NCBI GenBank assembly: GCA_016708345.1
Contig: JADJFX010000003.1
Location: 62,001 to 126,000 of the forward strand
Source of the DNA: Candidatus Rhodoferax bjergmarkensis
GTDB taxonomy: Bacteria; Pseudomonadota; Gammaproteobacteria; Burkholderiales; Burkholderiaceae_C
Length of the DNA stretch: 64,000 nt
Direction: 5' to 3'
This document shows positions 50,825-59,564 of this stretch, piece after piece (position 1 is the first letter of the stretch; each line of letters starts with the position of its first letter). The notes under the pieces are model-generated. The model was not told the DNA's origin, did no database searches, and was given only the letters and a program-made list of their open reading frames with translations. The translations under genes and the position numbers were made by a program.

Positions 50825-52414
50825 TCACGCCCCCCAGACGCTGATGGCGGATTGTCCCACTGCCTCTTCACGCTGCCAGATGCGCTCCTGCCAGGGGACT
50901 TGCGGGTTGCGGTTAAAGATGATGAGGTGGGATTCATCGGCACCGCAGCGGTCAGCGTAGTCGGCGGTCTGAAGCAGGCCTTGCTGAATGGTCGCTTCCA
51001 GGCCTTGGTGCAAAATTTTGAGTTCGATCACCACCCGCTGCACCGGGCCCAGATAACCTTGGGCTTTGTCCACTGGCCACTCTAGGAGTAAATCTGTGCG
51101 TTTGCGCCCCAGCCCGTATTCGCGGTTGATGCGCCCGCCACCGTTGACAATGCGCTGCAAGAAGGCTTGCAGCAATAGCTGCGGGCCTGCCTCCTTGTAA
51201 TCAAACTTCTCCAGCCAGACGTCTGACTGTTCGCGAAAAAACTGCTGAAAGGCCGTCAACAGTTTTTTTATGTCCAGACGGCGCTCTGGGGTGAGGTACC
51301 AGGGCTGTTCGTGGGTGATGCGGGTCTGGGCAATCCAGGTGAGTTCGCGGGGGATGATTTCCTGGTAGACGCGGTTGGCTATGCGCAGTTGCGGGTGGGT
51401 GGTGATCAGGCCCATGTCTTCAACGTACTGCTGGTCGTCGGTGGCCACGTCGATGCTTGCCGTCTCGCCTTCGAGCAGCGCCGCCACAATGCCGCGCACC
51501 CGAGGTTCGCGCAGTTTGTCGGCCAACTGGTCCAAGTGGGTGGCGCGGCTCTGGATCAGGCGCTCGCGTGCTGCCTTGTAGCGCTCCAGTGTGATGGGCA
51601 CGCTTCGATCACGCGCCGGGCGGTCGTTCCAGGTCACTTCCAGCCCCAGGGCGTTGACCAGCCAGGGCTGGCCCGTGGTGTCTTGCCACAGATCGGGGTA
51701 GATGGCCGGGTCGATGGGCTGGCCGGTGGCGTCCTGGTGCTGTTGCCACAAGGCCTGGGTTTCAGTGCGGCTGAGGTTGCCCAGGCGCAGGGAAACGGCC
51801 TTGATGTTGAAGGCCGAGCCGCCGGTGATGATTTCATGGTGGGCGGTGTGGATGCGGTAGTCGCGCACATCGCGCACGCCGCACAGGATCATGGCCTGCG
51901 GGAAGGCGTCCGGGCGCTGGGCGTAGCCAGCGCGTATCTGGCGCAGTAACGAAATCAGGGTGTCGCCCACCAATGCGTCAACTTCATCGAGCAACAGGAT
52001 TACCGGCTGGAGGGTGATCTGGGCCCAGTGGGCGAGCATGGCCGTCAGGCGCTCATTCGGATCAAGCCCGCTATGGTGTTCAAGCCAGGCCTGCAGGCCT
52101 GGCTCTTTGAGGTAGTACGCAGCTTGACGGGCAATGGCCTGGGTAATGGCTGACATGCCGCTTTCAATATTGCTGCGGGCAGCCTGCGCTGCTTCGATGT
52201 TGGCATACAGCGCCCGGTACTTGCCCTGCGCGTTGAGGTGGTGCATCAGCGCCACCAGCGAGGTGGTCTTGCCGGTCTGGCGCGGGGCGTGCAGAACGAA
52301 GTAGCGCTTGTCGGCTATCAATGATTCAATTTCTTGCAGATCGATCCGGGTCAGTGGGTCGATCATGTAGTGATCACCGGGAATCGAAGGCCCGGCGGCG
52401 TTGAATTTTTTCAT
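50825..52414 (-). CDS. AAA ATPase with C-terminal PD-(D/E)XK nuclease-like region
   Basis: 529 residues. Walker A FVLHAPRQTGKTTSLVALMH (about 38-57), Walker B PVILLLDEVDALVGDTLISL (about 136-155), a MILCGVRDVRDYRI sensor region and a winged helix. The C-terminal segment has RTDLLLEWP then QRVVIELKIL, the D-x(n)-ExK pattern of PDDEXK_9-type nucleases, and LQTADYADRCGADESHLIIF. Such ATPase-nuclease proteins are widespread, often in multiple copies, with unknown function; defence or DNA repair is likely. It abuts the decayed end of the RCC1 array. Confidence 0.87.
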   Translation of the reverse strand: MKKFNAAGPSIPGDHYMIDPLTRIDLQEIESLIADKRYFVLHAPRQTGKTTSLVALMHHLNAQGKYRALYANIEAAQAARSNIESGMSAITQAIARQAAYYLKEPGLQAWLEHHSGLDPNERLTAMLAHWAQITLQPVILLLDEVDALVGDTLISLLRQIRAGYAQRPDAFPQAMILCGVRDVRDYRIHTAHHEIITGGSAFNIKAVSLRLGNLSRTETQALWQQHQDATGQPIDPAIYPDLWQDTTGQPWLVNALGLEVTWNDRPARDRSVPITLERYKAARERLIQSRATHLDQLADKLREPRVRGIVAALLEGETASIDVATDDQQYVEDMGLITTHPQLRIANRVYQEIIPRELTWIAQTRITHEQPWYLTPERRLDIKKLLTAFQQFFREQSDVWLEKFDYKEAGPQLLLQAFLQRIVNGGGRINREYGLGRKRTDLLLEWPVDKAQGYLGPVQRVVIELKILHQGLEATIQQGLLQTADYADRCGADESHLIIFNRNPQVPWQERIWQREEAVGQSAISVWGA

Positions 52415-52468
52415 GCGGAGGTTCCCATTGTTTTTGAGGCCTGTTCACCCAAGGCCCTATTGTCGGGC

Positions 52469-52534
52469 TCAAGGCATTGCGGACAAAGTTCCAAAGTCGT
52501 TGTGGTGCATGACTTCCGCGCTTGCTACTGACAT
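52469..52534 (-). pseudogene. remnant of the small RCC1-partner gene, unit 3
   Basis: Start at ATG 52534 overlapping the RCC1 stop exactly as in the other two units. Only 21 residues (MSVASAEVMHHNDFGTLSAM...) before a stop. MSVA is shared with the intact partner gene, the rest is lost. Confidence 0.65.
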
Positions 52535-53060
52535 CCCGCCGTCCCGGTGAAGTTGCTCAGCATCCCTAGGTCAAGCAGGTTGCCCGCGGTGTCTTTACCC
52601 AGAGCCCAGACGTGCCAGTCTGCCGAGTTAGTGGCTAGGTAGTTGCCGGTGCCAGAGTAGTAACGGTAGAAGTACGGTGTCGCGGTTGCCGAGGCAGCAG
52701 CTGGCGCGAAATACTGCGGAAAGCTGCGTTCGGCCCAGTTGAAAAAGCATTCAGACAGCGTGGTTGGGATGCGCACCAGAAGGGGCGGACACTGGGTCAG
52801 GTTGGCATCCACGCCAGAGGCCACCGAGCGGATCAGGCCCCCACCCGCTGTGGCGTGGTCACCATCGAGGCACGTCCCAGGCCCAATTGGCCTTCGGCGT
52901 CATTGCCCCAGCAACTCTACGCCCAACTGCTGCTCACCGCGCAGCTGTGGCCGTGTCCGCCCGCCGCCATCGGCGTCACCGCCTGCGCCGCTCCCCACGC
53001 CCCCATTAACAAAGTCATCTGAAGCAGGATCACGAACATTTGAGATATTTTGTTTTGCAT
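52525..53060 (-). pseudogene. RCC1-repeat protein gene, unit 3, internal deletion
   Basis: The signal peptide region (MQNKISQMFVILLQMTLLMG...GAAQA) from ATG 53060 is followed by an in-frame TAG and a lone RCC1 repeat (CWGNDAEGQLGLGRASMVTT), then, in another frame, a join to the C-terminal module GLIRSVASGVDANLTQCPPL ... LSECFFNWAERSFPQYFAPA. Almost all propeller repeats are gone. So an RCC1 gene like its two neighbours was collapsed by deletion. Confidence 0.85.
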
Positions 53061-53070
53061 AAAAGTTACC

Positions 53071-53138
53071 AATTTTTTAGCCCTCCAGCGCTCGTTTCAC
53101 TAGCGCAAGCAGCTACCAATTTCATAGTGAAAAGCGCC
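53071..53138. repeat. dispersed palindromic repeat, copy 12 (upstream of RCC1 unit 3)
   Basis: Reverse orientation: TTTTTTAGCCCTCCAGCGCT, CGTTTCACTAGCGCAAGCAG, CTACCAATTTCATAG. It precedes unit 3 in the same position as copies 13 and 14 precede units 2 and 1. Confidence 0.85.
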
Positions 53139-53205
53139 AAACCAAGCATTTCTCACACCATGCCTTGATCGCTTCACGTTCTGCCCCTGGCACCGATTGG
53201 AAAGC

Positions 53206-53469
53206 TCAGTGTGCATTGGTTTGCACTTTCTGTGACGTTCCTACGTTGCCAAACGGATTCGCCAATGGCGGTGAATTTTCGTTTGTAGTAACCGCAGCCT
53301 CAAAGGCCTTGTCCGCTTGTGCAGAGGTCAACCCCTCCCATGAGGCTTGTCCCATGGGAGGGGGCGCGGCGGGAGGATTGTTTTTGCCACGGCTTGCCCA
53401 ATGGTAGCCATCCAAGATGGAAGGCGCACGAAGGATCGTGACTGGCGCGCCCGTGCTTGCTACTGACAT
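53206..53469 (-). CDS. small RCC1-partner protein, unit 2, membrane segment lost
   Basis: 87 residues; ATG 53469 overlaps the RCC1 unit-2 stop. The C-terminal half resembles the unit-1 protein strongly (PPPMGQASWEGLTSAQADKA, FEAAVTTNENSPPLANPFGN) but the N-terminal transmembrane helix and linker have been replaced by TGAPVTILRAPSILDGYHWA. It probably is a truncated, non-anchored version, possibly non-functional. Confidence 0.65.
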   Translation of the reverse strand: MSVASTGAPVTILRAPSILDGYHWASRGKNNPPAAPPPMGQASWEGLTSAQADKAFEAAVTTNENSPPLANPFGNVGTSQKVQTNAH

Positions 53470-55535
53470 CCCGCCGTCCCGGTGAAGTTGGTCAGCGGCC
53501 CCACATCGAGCAGGTTTCCGGCAGTGGCTTTGCCCACTGCCCAAAGCTGGTTGTCAGCCGAACTGGTTGCCAGGTAGTTGCCGGTGCCAGCGTAATATCT
53601 AAAGTAATACGTTGGCAACGTAGGCGTTTCGTTAAAACGTGCCGATTGAGCACCGGCCGGAGCGAAATACTGCGGGTAACTGCGTTCTGCCCAGCCAAAC
53701 AAACAATCAGACTGTGCGCTTCGCGTGTTGGTGCTTTTCCCGGAGCAGTTCAGTGCCTCATCGCAGGCTACGACGCTGTAGCCCAAGGCCAGTGAGGCTT
53801 GTGAACTGGTGTCGCTGTAGCTGGTGACGTTGCCAAGCTGGGCAATCAGGGTGTTACCACGGTAGATGTTGTAGTAGGCCACGCCCACGTTGTCGGCCGA
53901 GGAACTCCAGCTGAGTTTGACCTGTCCCGTGGCCAATGCAGTGGCACTGACGCTAGTAGGCTGGCTAGGGGCTAGAGTATCCACGGTGCTGTTGATCTGA
54001 AGGGGTGGGCAATCCTTTAAATTGGCCTCGACGGCGCCAGAGACCACGGAGCGAATCAAGCCCTTGGCGCTGTTGGCACCGGCATAGGCCACACAAAAGA
54101 GGCCCCGGTCATATTTCTGGTCGAATTTACTTGCCTCATACATGGAGAAAGTGCTCTTGCTGGGGATCAAGGGGCCGCTGTATAACGGCTCGGTCGGTGT
54201 GGCGCTGCTCATTTGTTTCCAGCCGCTGCGGGTAAGGACGGCAGGGACCGGCGAACTGGTGCCTGCGGCAGCTTTCACGGCTCTGGGCAGCGCAATGGAA
54301 CCGGCCAGCAGGGGTGAGGCTGGGTCGAGGTAGGCGACCACGTAGACGCTGCCTACCTTGTTCAGGTCGTCATTGTTGTAAGTAATCGCGGTGCTGACAT
54401 CGGCGGCTTTGGTGACTTGCAGCCAATAGGGTGGGATTTTGTCTGCTGGAACGCTGTTGGGGTCTTCGGGGCTCAGGTCTAGGGGACCATTGGCGGTTTC
54501 GTTGGTTACTAGGACAGGAGTTGAGCGGGCTGCTGATGTGGCATCGCCAAGTTGACCGGCAACGTTGTCCCCCCACGCCAAAAGGCTGCCGTCGCTCTTG
54601 AGCGCAAGTGTGTACCAATCGCCAGCGGCCACCGCAGCGAAACCGGTGCCCACCTGCTTTGGGGTCAAGCTGTGCGTTGTGGTGCCATCGCCGAGCTCAC
54701 CGTACGAGTTATATCCCCACGCCCACAGACTGCCATCCGTCTTGAGGGCTACCGTGTGATCCGCGCCTGTGGCGACGGAGGAGTAGCCGGTGCCAATCAT
54801 TTGTGGAGTCGAACTGCTCGTTCTGGTGCCATTGCCGAGCGCACCGAAGCTGTTGTCACCCCATGCCCACACGCTTCCGTCGTTCTTGACGGCAACGGAG
54901 AAATTCTGGCCAGAGGCAACTGAAGAGAATCCGGTGCCAATCTGCATCGGAGTCGTGTAGGACGAATGGCCGTCGCCAGGATCACCACCCCATGCCCACA
55001 GGCTGCCATCGTTCTTTATTGCTACCGTGTGATTCGACCCCGGGGCTAATGAATAGAAGCCGGTGCCAATTTGTTTCGGGGTCGAGCTATTCGTTCTGGA
55101 GCCATCGCCGAGCTGGCCCCACTCGTTGTTTCCCCAAGCCCACAGGCTGCCGTCGCTCTTAAGTGCGAGGGTGTGAAAGACGCCTGCCGCTACAGTACTG
55201 AATCCGGTGCCAATTTGCTTCGGTGCCGCACTGTCGGTATAGGTGCCGTCGCCGAGTTGGCCGAAGCTGTTATCGCCCCAAGCCCACAGGCTGCCATCAT
55301 TTTTCACAGCGGCGGTGTGCATTAGACCAGCGGACACTGTTCTAAAACCGATGCCAATCTGTTTGGGAGTAAATCCATAGCCCCCCCCCCAAGCCCATAG
55401 GCTGCTATCACTCTTTACGGCGACCGTGTGATTGCCACCGCCATCGAACACCACAGCCTGCGCTGCTCCCCAGCCGCCAAGGAGCAAAGCCATCTGAAGC
55501 AGGATCACGAACATTTGAGTTATCTTGTTTTGCAT
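53460..55535 (-). CDS. secreted RCC1-repeat protein, unit 2, with fibronectin type III domain
   Basis: 691 residues. Signal peptide MQNKITQMFVILLQMALLLG ending AQA, about seven RCC1 beta-propeller repeats (each with KSDGSLWAWGxNxxGQLGDG and PKQIGTGFxxVAAG), a conserved VGSVYVVAYLDPASPLLAGS module, a fibronectin type III domain (SWSSSADNVGVAYYNIYRGN) not found in unit 1, and the C-terminal WAERSYPQYFAPAG ... YYAGTGNYLATSSAD module. The first repeat holds a run of ten G residues on the coding strand (55381-55390) that would be slippage-prone. The stop overlaps the start of a small partner gene by ten bases. Function unknown; extracellular or outer surface location expected. Confidence 0.85.
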   Translation of the reverse strand: MQNKITQMFVILLQMALLLGGWGAAQAVVFDGGGNHTVAVKSDSSLWAWGGGYGFTPKQIGIGFRTVSAGLMHTAAVKNDGSLWAWGDNSFGQLGDGTYTDSAAPKQIGTGFSTVAAGVFHTLALKSDGSLWAWGNNEWGQLGDGSRTNSSTPKQIGTGFYSLAPGSNHTVAIKNDGSLWAWGGDPGDGHSSYTTPMQIGTGFSSVASGQNFSVAVKNDGSVWAWGDNSFGALGNGTRTSSSTPQMIGTGYSSVATGADHTVALKTDGSLWAWGYNSYGELGDGTTTHSLTPKQVGTGFAAVAAGDWYTLALKSDGSLLAWGDNVAGQLGDATSAARSTPVLVTNETANGPLDLSPEDPNSVPADKIPPYWLQVTKAADVSTAITYNNDDLNKVGSVYVVAYLDPASPLLAGSIALPRAVKAAAGTSSPVPAVLTRSGWKQMSSATPTEPLYSGPLIPSKSTFSMYEASKFDQKYDRGLFCVAYAGANSAKGLIRSVVSGAVEANLKDCPPLQINSTVDTLAPSQPTSVSATALATGQVKLSWSSSADNVGVAYYNIYRGNTLIAQLGNVTSYSDTSSQASLALGYSVVACDEALNCSGKSTNTRSAQSDCLFGWAERSYPQYFAPAGAQSARFNETPTLPTYYFRYYAGTGNYLATSSADNQLWAVGKATAGNLLDVGPLTNFTGTAGCQ

Positions 55536-55634
55536 AAAAGGACTCGAATCAGAAAAAAGTTAGAAGTGCAAACGTACCAGTTTCAGCATGTTCGAGCGCA
55601 GCGCGGTAATCCACTTCACCCTTAAAAATTAACA

Positions 55635-55695
55635 ACATTTTGGCCCCCTAGCGCTTGTTCTAACTGCACAAGCAGCTATCAACTTCATAGTAAAC
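55635..55695. repeat. dispersed palindromic repeat, copy 13 (upstream of RCC1 unit 2)
   Basis: Reverse orientation: TTTTGGCCCCCTAGCGCTTG, TTCTAACTGCACAAGCAGCT, ATCAACTTCATAG. Confidence 0.85.
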
Positions 55696-55767
55696 CCAGC
55701 TTCAAACCGAGCCTCATCTACCTGGTGCAGCGAGCTATTCACCCTCCCTTGATACCGATTGAAAAGC

Positions 55768-56208
55768 TCAGCGTGCATTGGCTTGCGCTTTCTGGGCTGT
55801 GCCTTCGCTGCCAAATGGATTGGCCGCTGCCGGTGAATTGGCGCTGGTAGCAACCGCAGCCTCAAAGGCCTTGGCCGCATCAGCAGAGGACATGCCTTGC
55901 CAGGACGTTTGACCTTTGGGTGGGGGGCGCGGCGGGAGGTTTGTTTTGGCCACGGCTTGCTGGATGGCAACTGCCAAATCAGCGGATGGGGGGATGGCTG
56001 CGGGTGCCGGGGTCGACGCGGCTAACTGGGGCGGCGCTGACACTGCGGTGGCATCGGTCGGCCTGGTTTTCAGCGCGTCTTGTTCGTTTGCATACAGGAC
56101 ACCCCAATAAACCACAATGCCCAGCACCGCTGCAGCCGCTGCGATGGCGAGCGCACGAATGGGCGTGAATGGCGCTCGCCTTCCTTCTACTGACTTTGCT
56201 ACTGACAT
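55768..56208 (-). CDS. small single-pass membrane protein paired with RCC1 unit 1
   Basis: 146 residues. ATG 56208 overlaps the RCC1 stop by ten bases (GGATGTCAGTAG), so translation is coupled. One transmembrane helix at about 18-38 (IRALAIAAAAAVLGIVVYWG), then an Ala/Pro-rich periplasmic stretch and a conserved C-terminal part (PPKGQTSWQGMSSADAAKAF, EAAVATSANSPAAANPFGSE). No family recognised. The coupling and co-duplication suggest a direct partner of the secreted RCC1 protein, perhaps a membrane anchor or chaperone. Confidence 0.8.
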   Translation of the reverse strand: MSVAKSVEGRRAPFTPIRALAIAAAAAVLGIVVYWGVLYANEQDALKTRPTDATAVSAPPQLAASTPAPAAIPPSADLAVAIQQAVAKTNLPPRPPPKGQTSWQGMSSADAAKAFEAAVATSANSPAAANPFGSEGTAQKAQANAR

Positions 56209-59200
56209 CCCGCCGTCCCGCTGTAGTTGGAAAGCGGCCCCAAATCAAGCGGGTTGCCAGCGGTGTCTTTGCCCAGCGCCCAGACGTGATGGTCTGCCGA
56301 GTTGGTGGCCAGGTAGTTACCGGTGCCGGAGTAGTAACGGTAGTAGTACGGTGACACGGTGGCAGAGGCAGCGGCGGGTGCGAAATATTGGGGAAAGCTG
56401 CGTTCGGCCCAGTTGAAAAAGCATTCAGACAGCGTGGTTGAGATGCCCACCACAAGGGGCGGGCATTGGTTCAGGCTGTCATCCACGCCAGAGACCACGG
56501 AGCGGATCAAGCCCTTGGCGCTGTTGGCGCTCGCTCCAGCATAGGCCACGCAAAAGAGGCCGTTGTCCTTGGTGTTGTCAAACTTGCTCGCCTCGTACAT
56601 AGCAAAGGTGCTTTTGCTGGGAATCAAGGGGCCGCTGTAGAGTGCTTCGGTGGGCGTGGCGCTGTTCATTTGTTTCCAGCCGCCGCGGGTAAGGACGGCA
56701 GGGACCGGGGCTCTGGGGGCTGCGGCGGCTTTCACAGCTCTTCGCATTCCATCGCCCGCGCCGCCACCACCCGTGCCCTCACTGGCACCCGCCAACAACG
56801 GTGAGGCCGGGTCGAGGTAGGCGACGACGTAAACACTGCCTTCCTTGTTCAGGTCATCGCTGTTGTAGGTGATGGCGGTGCTGACATCGGCGGCTTTGGT
56901 GACTTGCAGCCAATAGGGCGGGATTAACTCGGACGGGATGTTGTTGGGGCTTTCGGGGATCAGGTCCAGCGGACCATTGGCGGTTTCGTTGGTGGTCAGG
57001 ACGGGAGTTAAACGGGATGCGACTGTGGCGTCGCCAAGTTGGCCGGACCTATTGTTTCCCCACGCCCAGACGGTGCCGTCGAGTTTGATTGCGACGGTGT
57101 GAAAGGAATAGTTACTTATTGAGGCCACAGAAGAGAAACCAGTACCAACCTGTTTAGGCGTTGAACTACTCAGCACGGTGCCGTCGCCGAGTTGGCCTGT
57201 CATGTTGTCTCCCCAAGCCCACAGACTCCCGTCACTCTTGACGGCGAAGCTGGAAAAATCACCTGCTGCCACTGTGCTAAAGCCGGTACCGATTTGTTTG
57301 GGAGTCAAGCTGCCCGTCGTGGTGCCATCGCCGAGCTGACCATATTGGTTATCCCCCCAAGTCCATAAGCTGCCATCACTTTTTAGGGCTACGATGTGAT
57401 CGCGGCCTGGAGCCGCAGCGCTAAAGCCGGTGCCGATCTGCTTGGGGGTTGTGGTGCCGTCACCCAGCCCCAAAGCCCACAGGCTGCCGTCGGTCTTTAG
57501 GGCGAGACCCGCCGCTACCGCACCAAAATCGGTGCCGATTTGTGTGGGAGTCAATCCCCACTTCCACAGGCTACCATCGCTCTTGAGGGCGAAGGTGCGT
57601 TTTCCGCTCGCAGCCACTGTTTTAAAGCCGATTCCGACTTGTTTTGGGGCCGCAATATTCGTTCTGGTACCGTCGCCGAGCTGTCCAAAATCGTTGCGTC
57701 CCCACGCCCACAGGCTACCGTCAACCTTGACCGCCAGTGTGTAAATGTAATGACCAGCACCTAAACCATCAAAACCACCCGCGACAGCCACTGTTTTAAA
57801 GCCGACGCCGACTTGTGTTGGAATGAGTCGGTTCGTTACAGTGCCCACGCCTAGCCGACCGTCACCGTTGCTTCCCCAAGCCCACAGACTACCATCTCTC
57901 TTAACGGCGAAGAAGGATCTATAAGGTCTTTCGAAGCCGATTGTGTACTTCGGTTCGGTGATGGTAATTGTTTCAAAGTCGGTGCCAACTTGTTTTGGGG
58001 TCAAACTGTCCGTTGTGGTGCCGTCTCCGAGCTGGCCGACATCGTTGCTTCCCCACGCCCACAGACTGCCGTCGGTCTTGAGGGCGAATGTGGAACCAGC
58101 GCCTTCTTCAATCACTTTTTTAAAGCCAGTACCTATTTGTTTTGGGGTCAAAATGCGCGTTTTAGTGCCATCGCCGAGTTGACCGGAGCTGTTTTCGCCC
58201 CAAGCCCATAGACTGCCGTCACTCTTGATAGCAAAATTTGTACTGCCCCCTGCCAATGAAATGAAGCCCGTGCCGATTTGTTTGGGAATTAAACTCCAGT
58301 TCGTGGCGCCGCTCTCGAGGTTGGTGGCTCCCCACGCCCATAAACTGCCATCGCTCTTGATTGCGACTGTACGTCCAGCATAGGACGCCACCGTCATAAA
58401 GCCAGTACCGATCTGTTTTGGGGTCAAGCTGTCCGTTTTGGTGCCGTCGCCGAGCTGGCCGTTGCTATTTGTTCCCCACGCCCACAGGCTCCCGTCCGTC
58501 GTGAGGGCGAAAGTAGAAAACCCGGTAGAGATCACCGAAGCGAAGCCGGTGCCAACTTGTTTTGGGGTCAAACTTTCCGTTGAGGTGCCGTCTCCGAGCT
58601 GGCCGTACCAGTTGCTCCCCCAAGCCCACAAGCTACCGTCGCTCTTGATGGCAAAGGTGGTAGCTATATAAGGATCGGGGGCTACTACTACTGAAGTAAA
58701 GCCAGTGCCAATCTGTTTGGGAGTGGGGCTGTCTGTTTTGGTGCCGTCTCCGAGTTGACCTTGACTGTTGCGTCCCCAAGCCCACAGGCTACCGTCGCTC
58801 TTGATTGCAAAGGTTGTATGACGACCGGCGGTTACTGAAGTAAAGCCAGTGCCAATCTGTTTGGGTGTTGAGCTGCCCGTCTGGGTACCGTCGCCGAACT
58901 GGCCCCAGTCGTTGTATCCCCACGCCCACAAACTGCCGTCTTTCTTGAAGGCTACCGTGTAACCGTCACCACCTGAAATCACCGTTTGCCCTGGATTTGA
59001 TGGACTCGTCATGAAACCGCTGCCAACCATTAATGGCACATTCGAATTCAAAAGTGTACCCAGACCCAATTGACCATTGGAGTCACTCCCCCAGCAGCGT
59101 AACACGCTGTTGGTGTCCACAGCGCAACTAGAGTGATCCCCCAAGGTCCCCCCTGCAGCCACCATCGGCGTCACCGCCTGCGCCGCATCCCAGCCGCCGA

Positions 59201-59255
59201 GCAACAAAGCCATCTGAAATAGGATCACCAACATTTGAGTTATTTTGTTTTGCAT
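56199..59255 (-). CDS. large secreted RCC1-repeat protein, unit 1
   Basis: 1018 residues. Signal peptide MQNKITQMLVILFQMALLLG ending near AQAVTP, then about 15 RCC1 repeats (residues about 35-790; typical copy KSDGSLWAWGxNxxGQLGDG then xxPKQIGTGFxSV), with several shortened blades around the middle. The end is GSVYVVAYLDPASPLLAGAS and a Cys-containing C-terminal module (LSECFFNWAERSFPQYFAPA ... GTGNYLATNSAD), shared by all units. Two or more seven-blade propellers are expected. RCC1 folds are protein-interaction platforms; secretion suggests surface binding. There is no fibronectin domain, unlike unit 2. Confidence 0.87.
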   Translation of the reverse strand: MQNKITQMLVILFQMALLLGGWDAAQAVTPMVAAGGTLGDHSSCAVDTNSVLRCWGSDSNGQLGLGTLLNSNVPLMVGSGFMTSPSNPGQTVISGGDGYTVAFKKDGSLWAWGYNDWGQFGDGTQTGSSTPKQIGTGFTSVTAGRHTTFAIKSDGSLWAWGRNSQGQLGDGTKTDSPTPKQIGTGFTSVVVAPDPYIATTFAIKSDGSLWAWGSNWYGQLGDGTSTESLTPKQVGTGFASVISTGFSTFALTTDGSLWAWGTNSNGQLGDGTKTDSLTPKQIGTGFMTVASYAGRTVAIKSDGSLWAWGATNLESGATNWSLIPKQIGTGFISLAGGSTNFAIKSDGSLWAWGENSSGQLGDGTKTRILTPKQIGTGFKKVIEEGAGSTFALKTDGSLWAWGSNDVGQLGDGTTTDSLTPKQVGTDFETITITEPKYTIGFERPYRSFFAVKRDGSLWAWGSNGDGRLGVGTVTNRLIPTQVGVGFKTVAVAGGFDGLGAGHYIYTLAVKVDGSLWAWGRNDFGQLGDGTRTNIAAPKQVGIGFKTVAASGKRTFALKSDGSLWKWGLTPTQIGTDFGAVAAGLALKTDGSLWALGLGDGTTTPKQIGTGFSAAAPGRDHIVALKSDGSLWTWGDNQYGQLGDGTTTGSLTPKQIGTGFSTVAAGDFSSFAVKSDGSLWAWGDNMTGQLGDGTVLSSSTPKQVGTGFSSVASISNYSFHTVAIKLDGTVWAWGNNRSGQLGDATVASRLTPVLTTNETANGPLDLIPESPNNIPSELIPPYWLQVTKAADVSTAITYNSDDLNKEGSVYVVAYLDPASPLLAGASEGTGGGGAGDGMRRAVKAAAAPRAPVPAVLTRGGWKQMNSATPTEALYSGPLIPSKSTFAMYEASKFDNTKDNGLFCVAYAGASANSAKGLIRSVVSGVDDSLNQCPPLVVGISTTLSECFFNWAERSFPQYFAPAAASATVSPYYYRYYSGTGNYLATNSADHHVWALGKDTAGNPLDLGPLSNYSGTAGCQ

Positions 59256-59355
59256 AAAGGCTCACGGGTCAGAAAAAAATAAGAAGTGCAAACGCACCAG
59301 TTTCAGCATGATTTAGCGAAGCGAGGTAATCCACTTCACCCCTAAAAGTTACCAA

Positions 59356-59415
59356 CGTTTTAGCCCTCTAGCGCTTGTTCTGCGAGCGCTACTAGCTATC
59401 AACTTCATAGTGACC
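59356..59415. repeat. dispersed palindromic repeat, copy 14 (upstream of RCC1 unit 1)
   Basis: Reverse orientation: TTTTAGCCCTCTAGCGCTTG, TTCTGCGAGCGCTACTAGCT, ATCAACTTCATAG. The 309-base gap from 59256 to 59564 contains this repeat and a spacer that is also found upstream of unit 2; no other signal recognised. Confidence 0.83.
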
Positions 59416-59564
59416 AGTGCATCAAACCAAGAATTCCCTGCCCGGTACCTTGAGCGATTCACGCAAAGCAGGCGCGGATGACCGTCATTTCTCGCGCAGG
59501 GGGACTCGGGCCACCGAAAATCAGCGTTCCTTGAACCTCGCTGAAACGGGTTTTGCCAAAGAGA

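Noticed and set aside
56300..59100. Regular repeats of about 150-170 bp suggesting a CRISPR-like or satellite array
   Set aside because: They are the codons of RCC1 propeller blades within one long open frame; unit length and divergence do not fit CRISPR.
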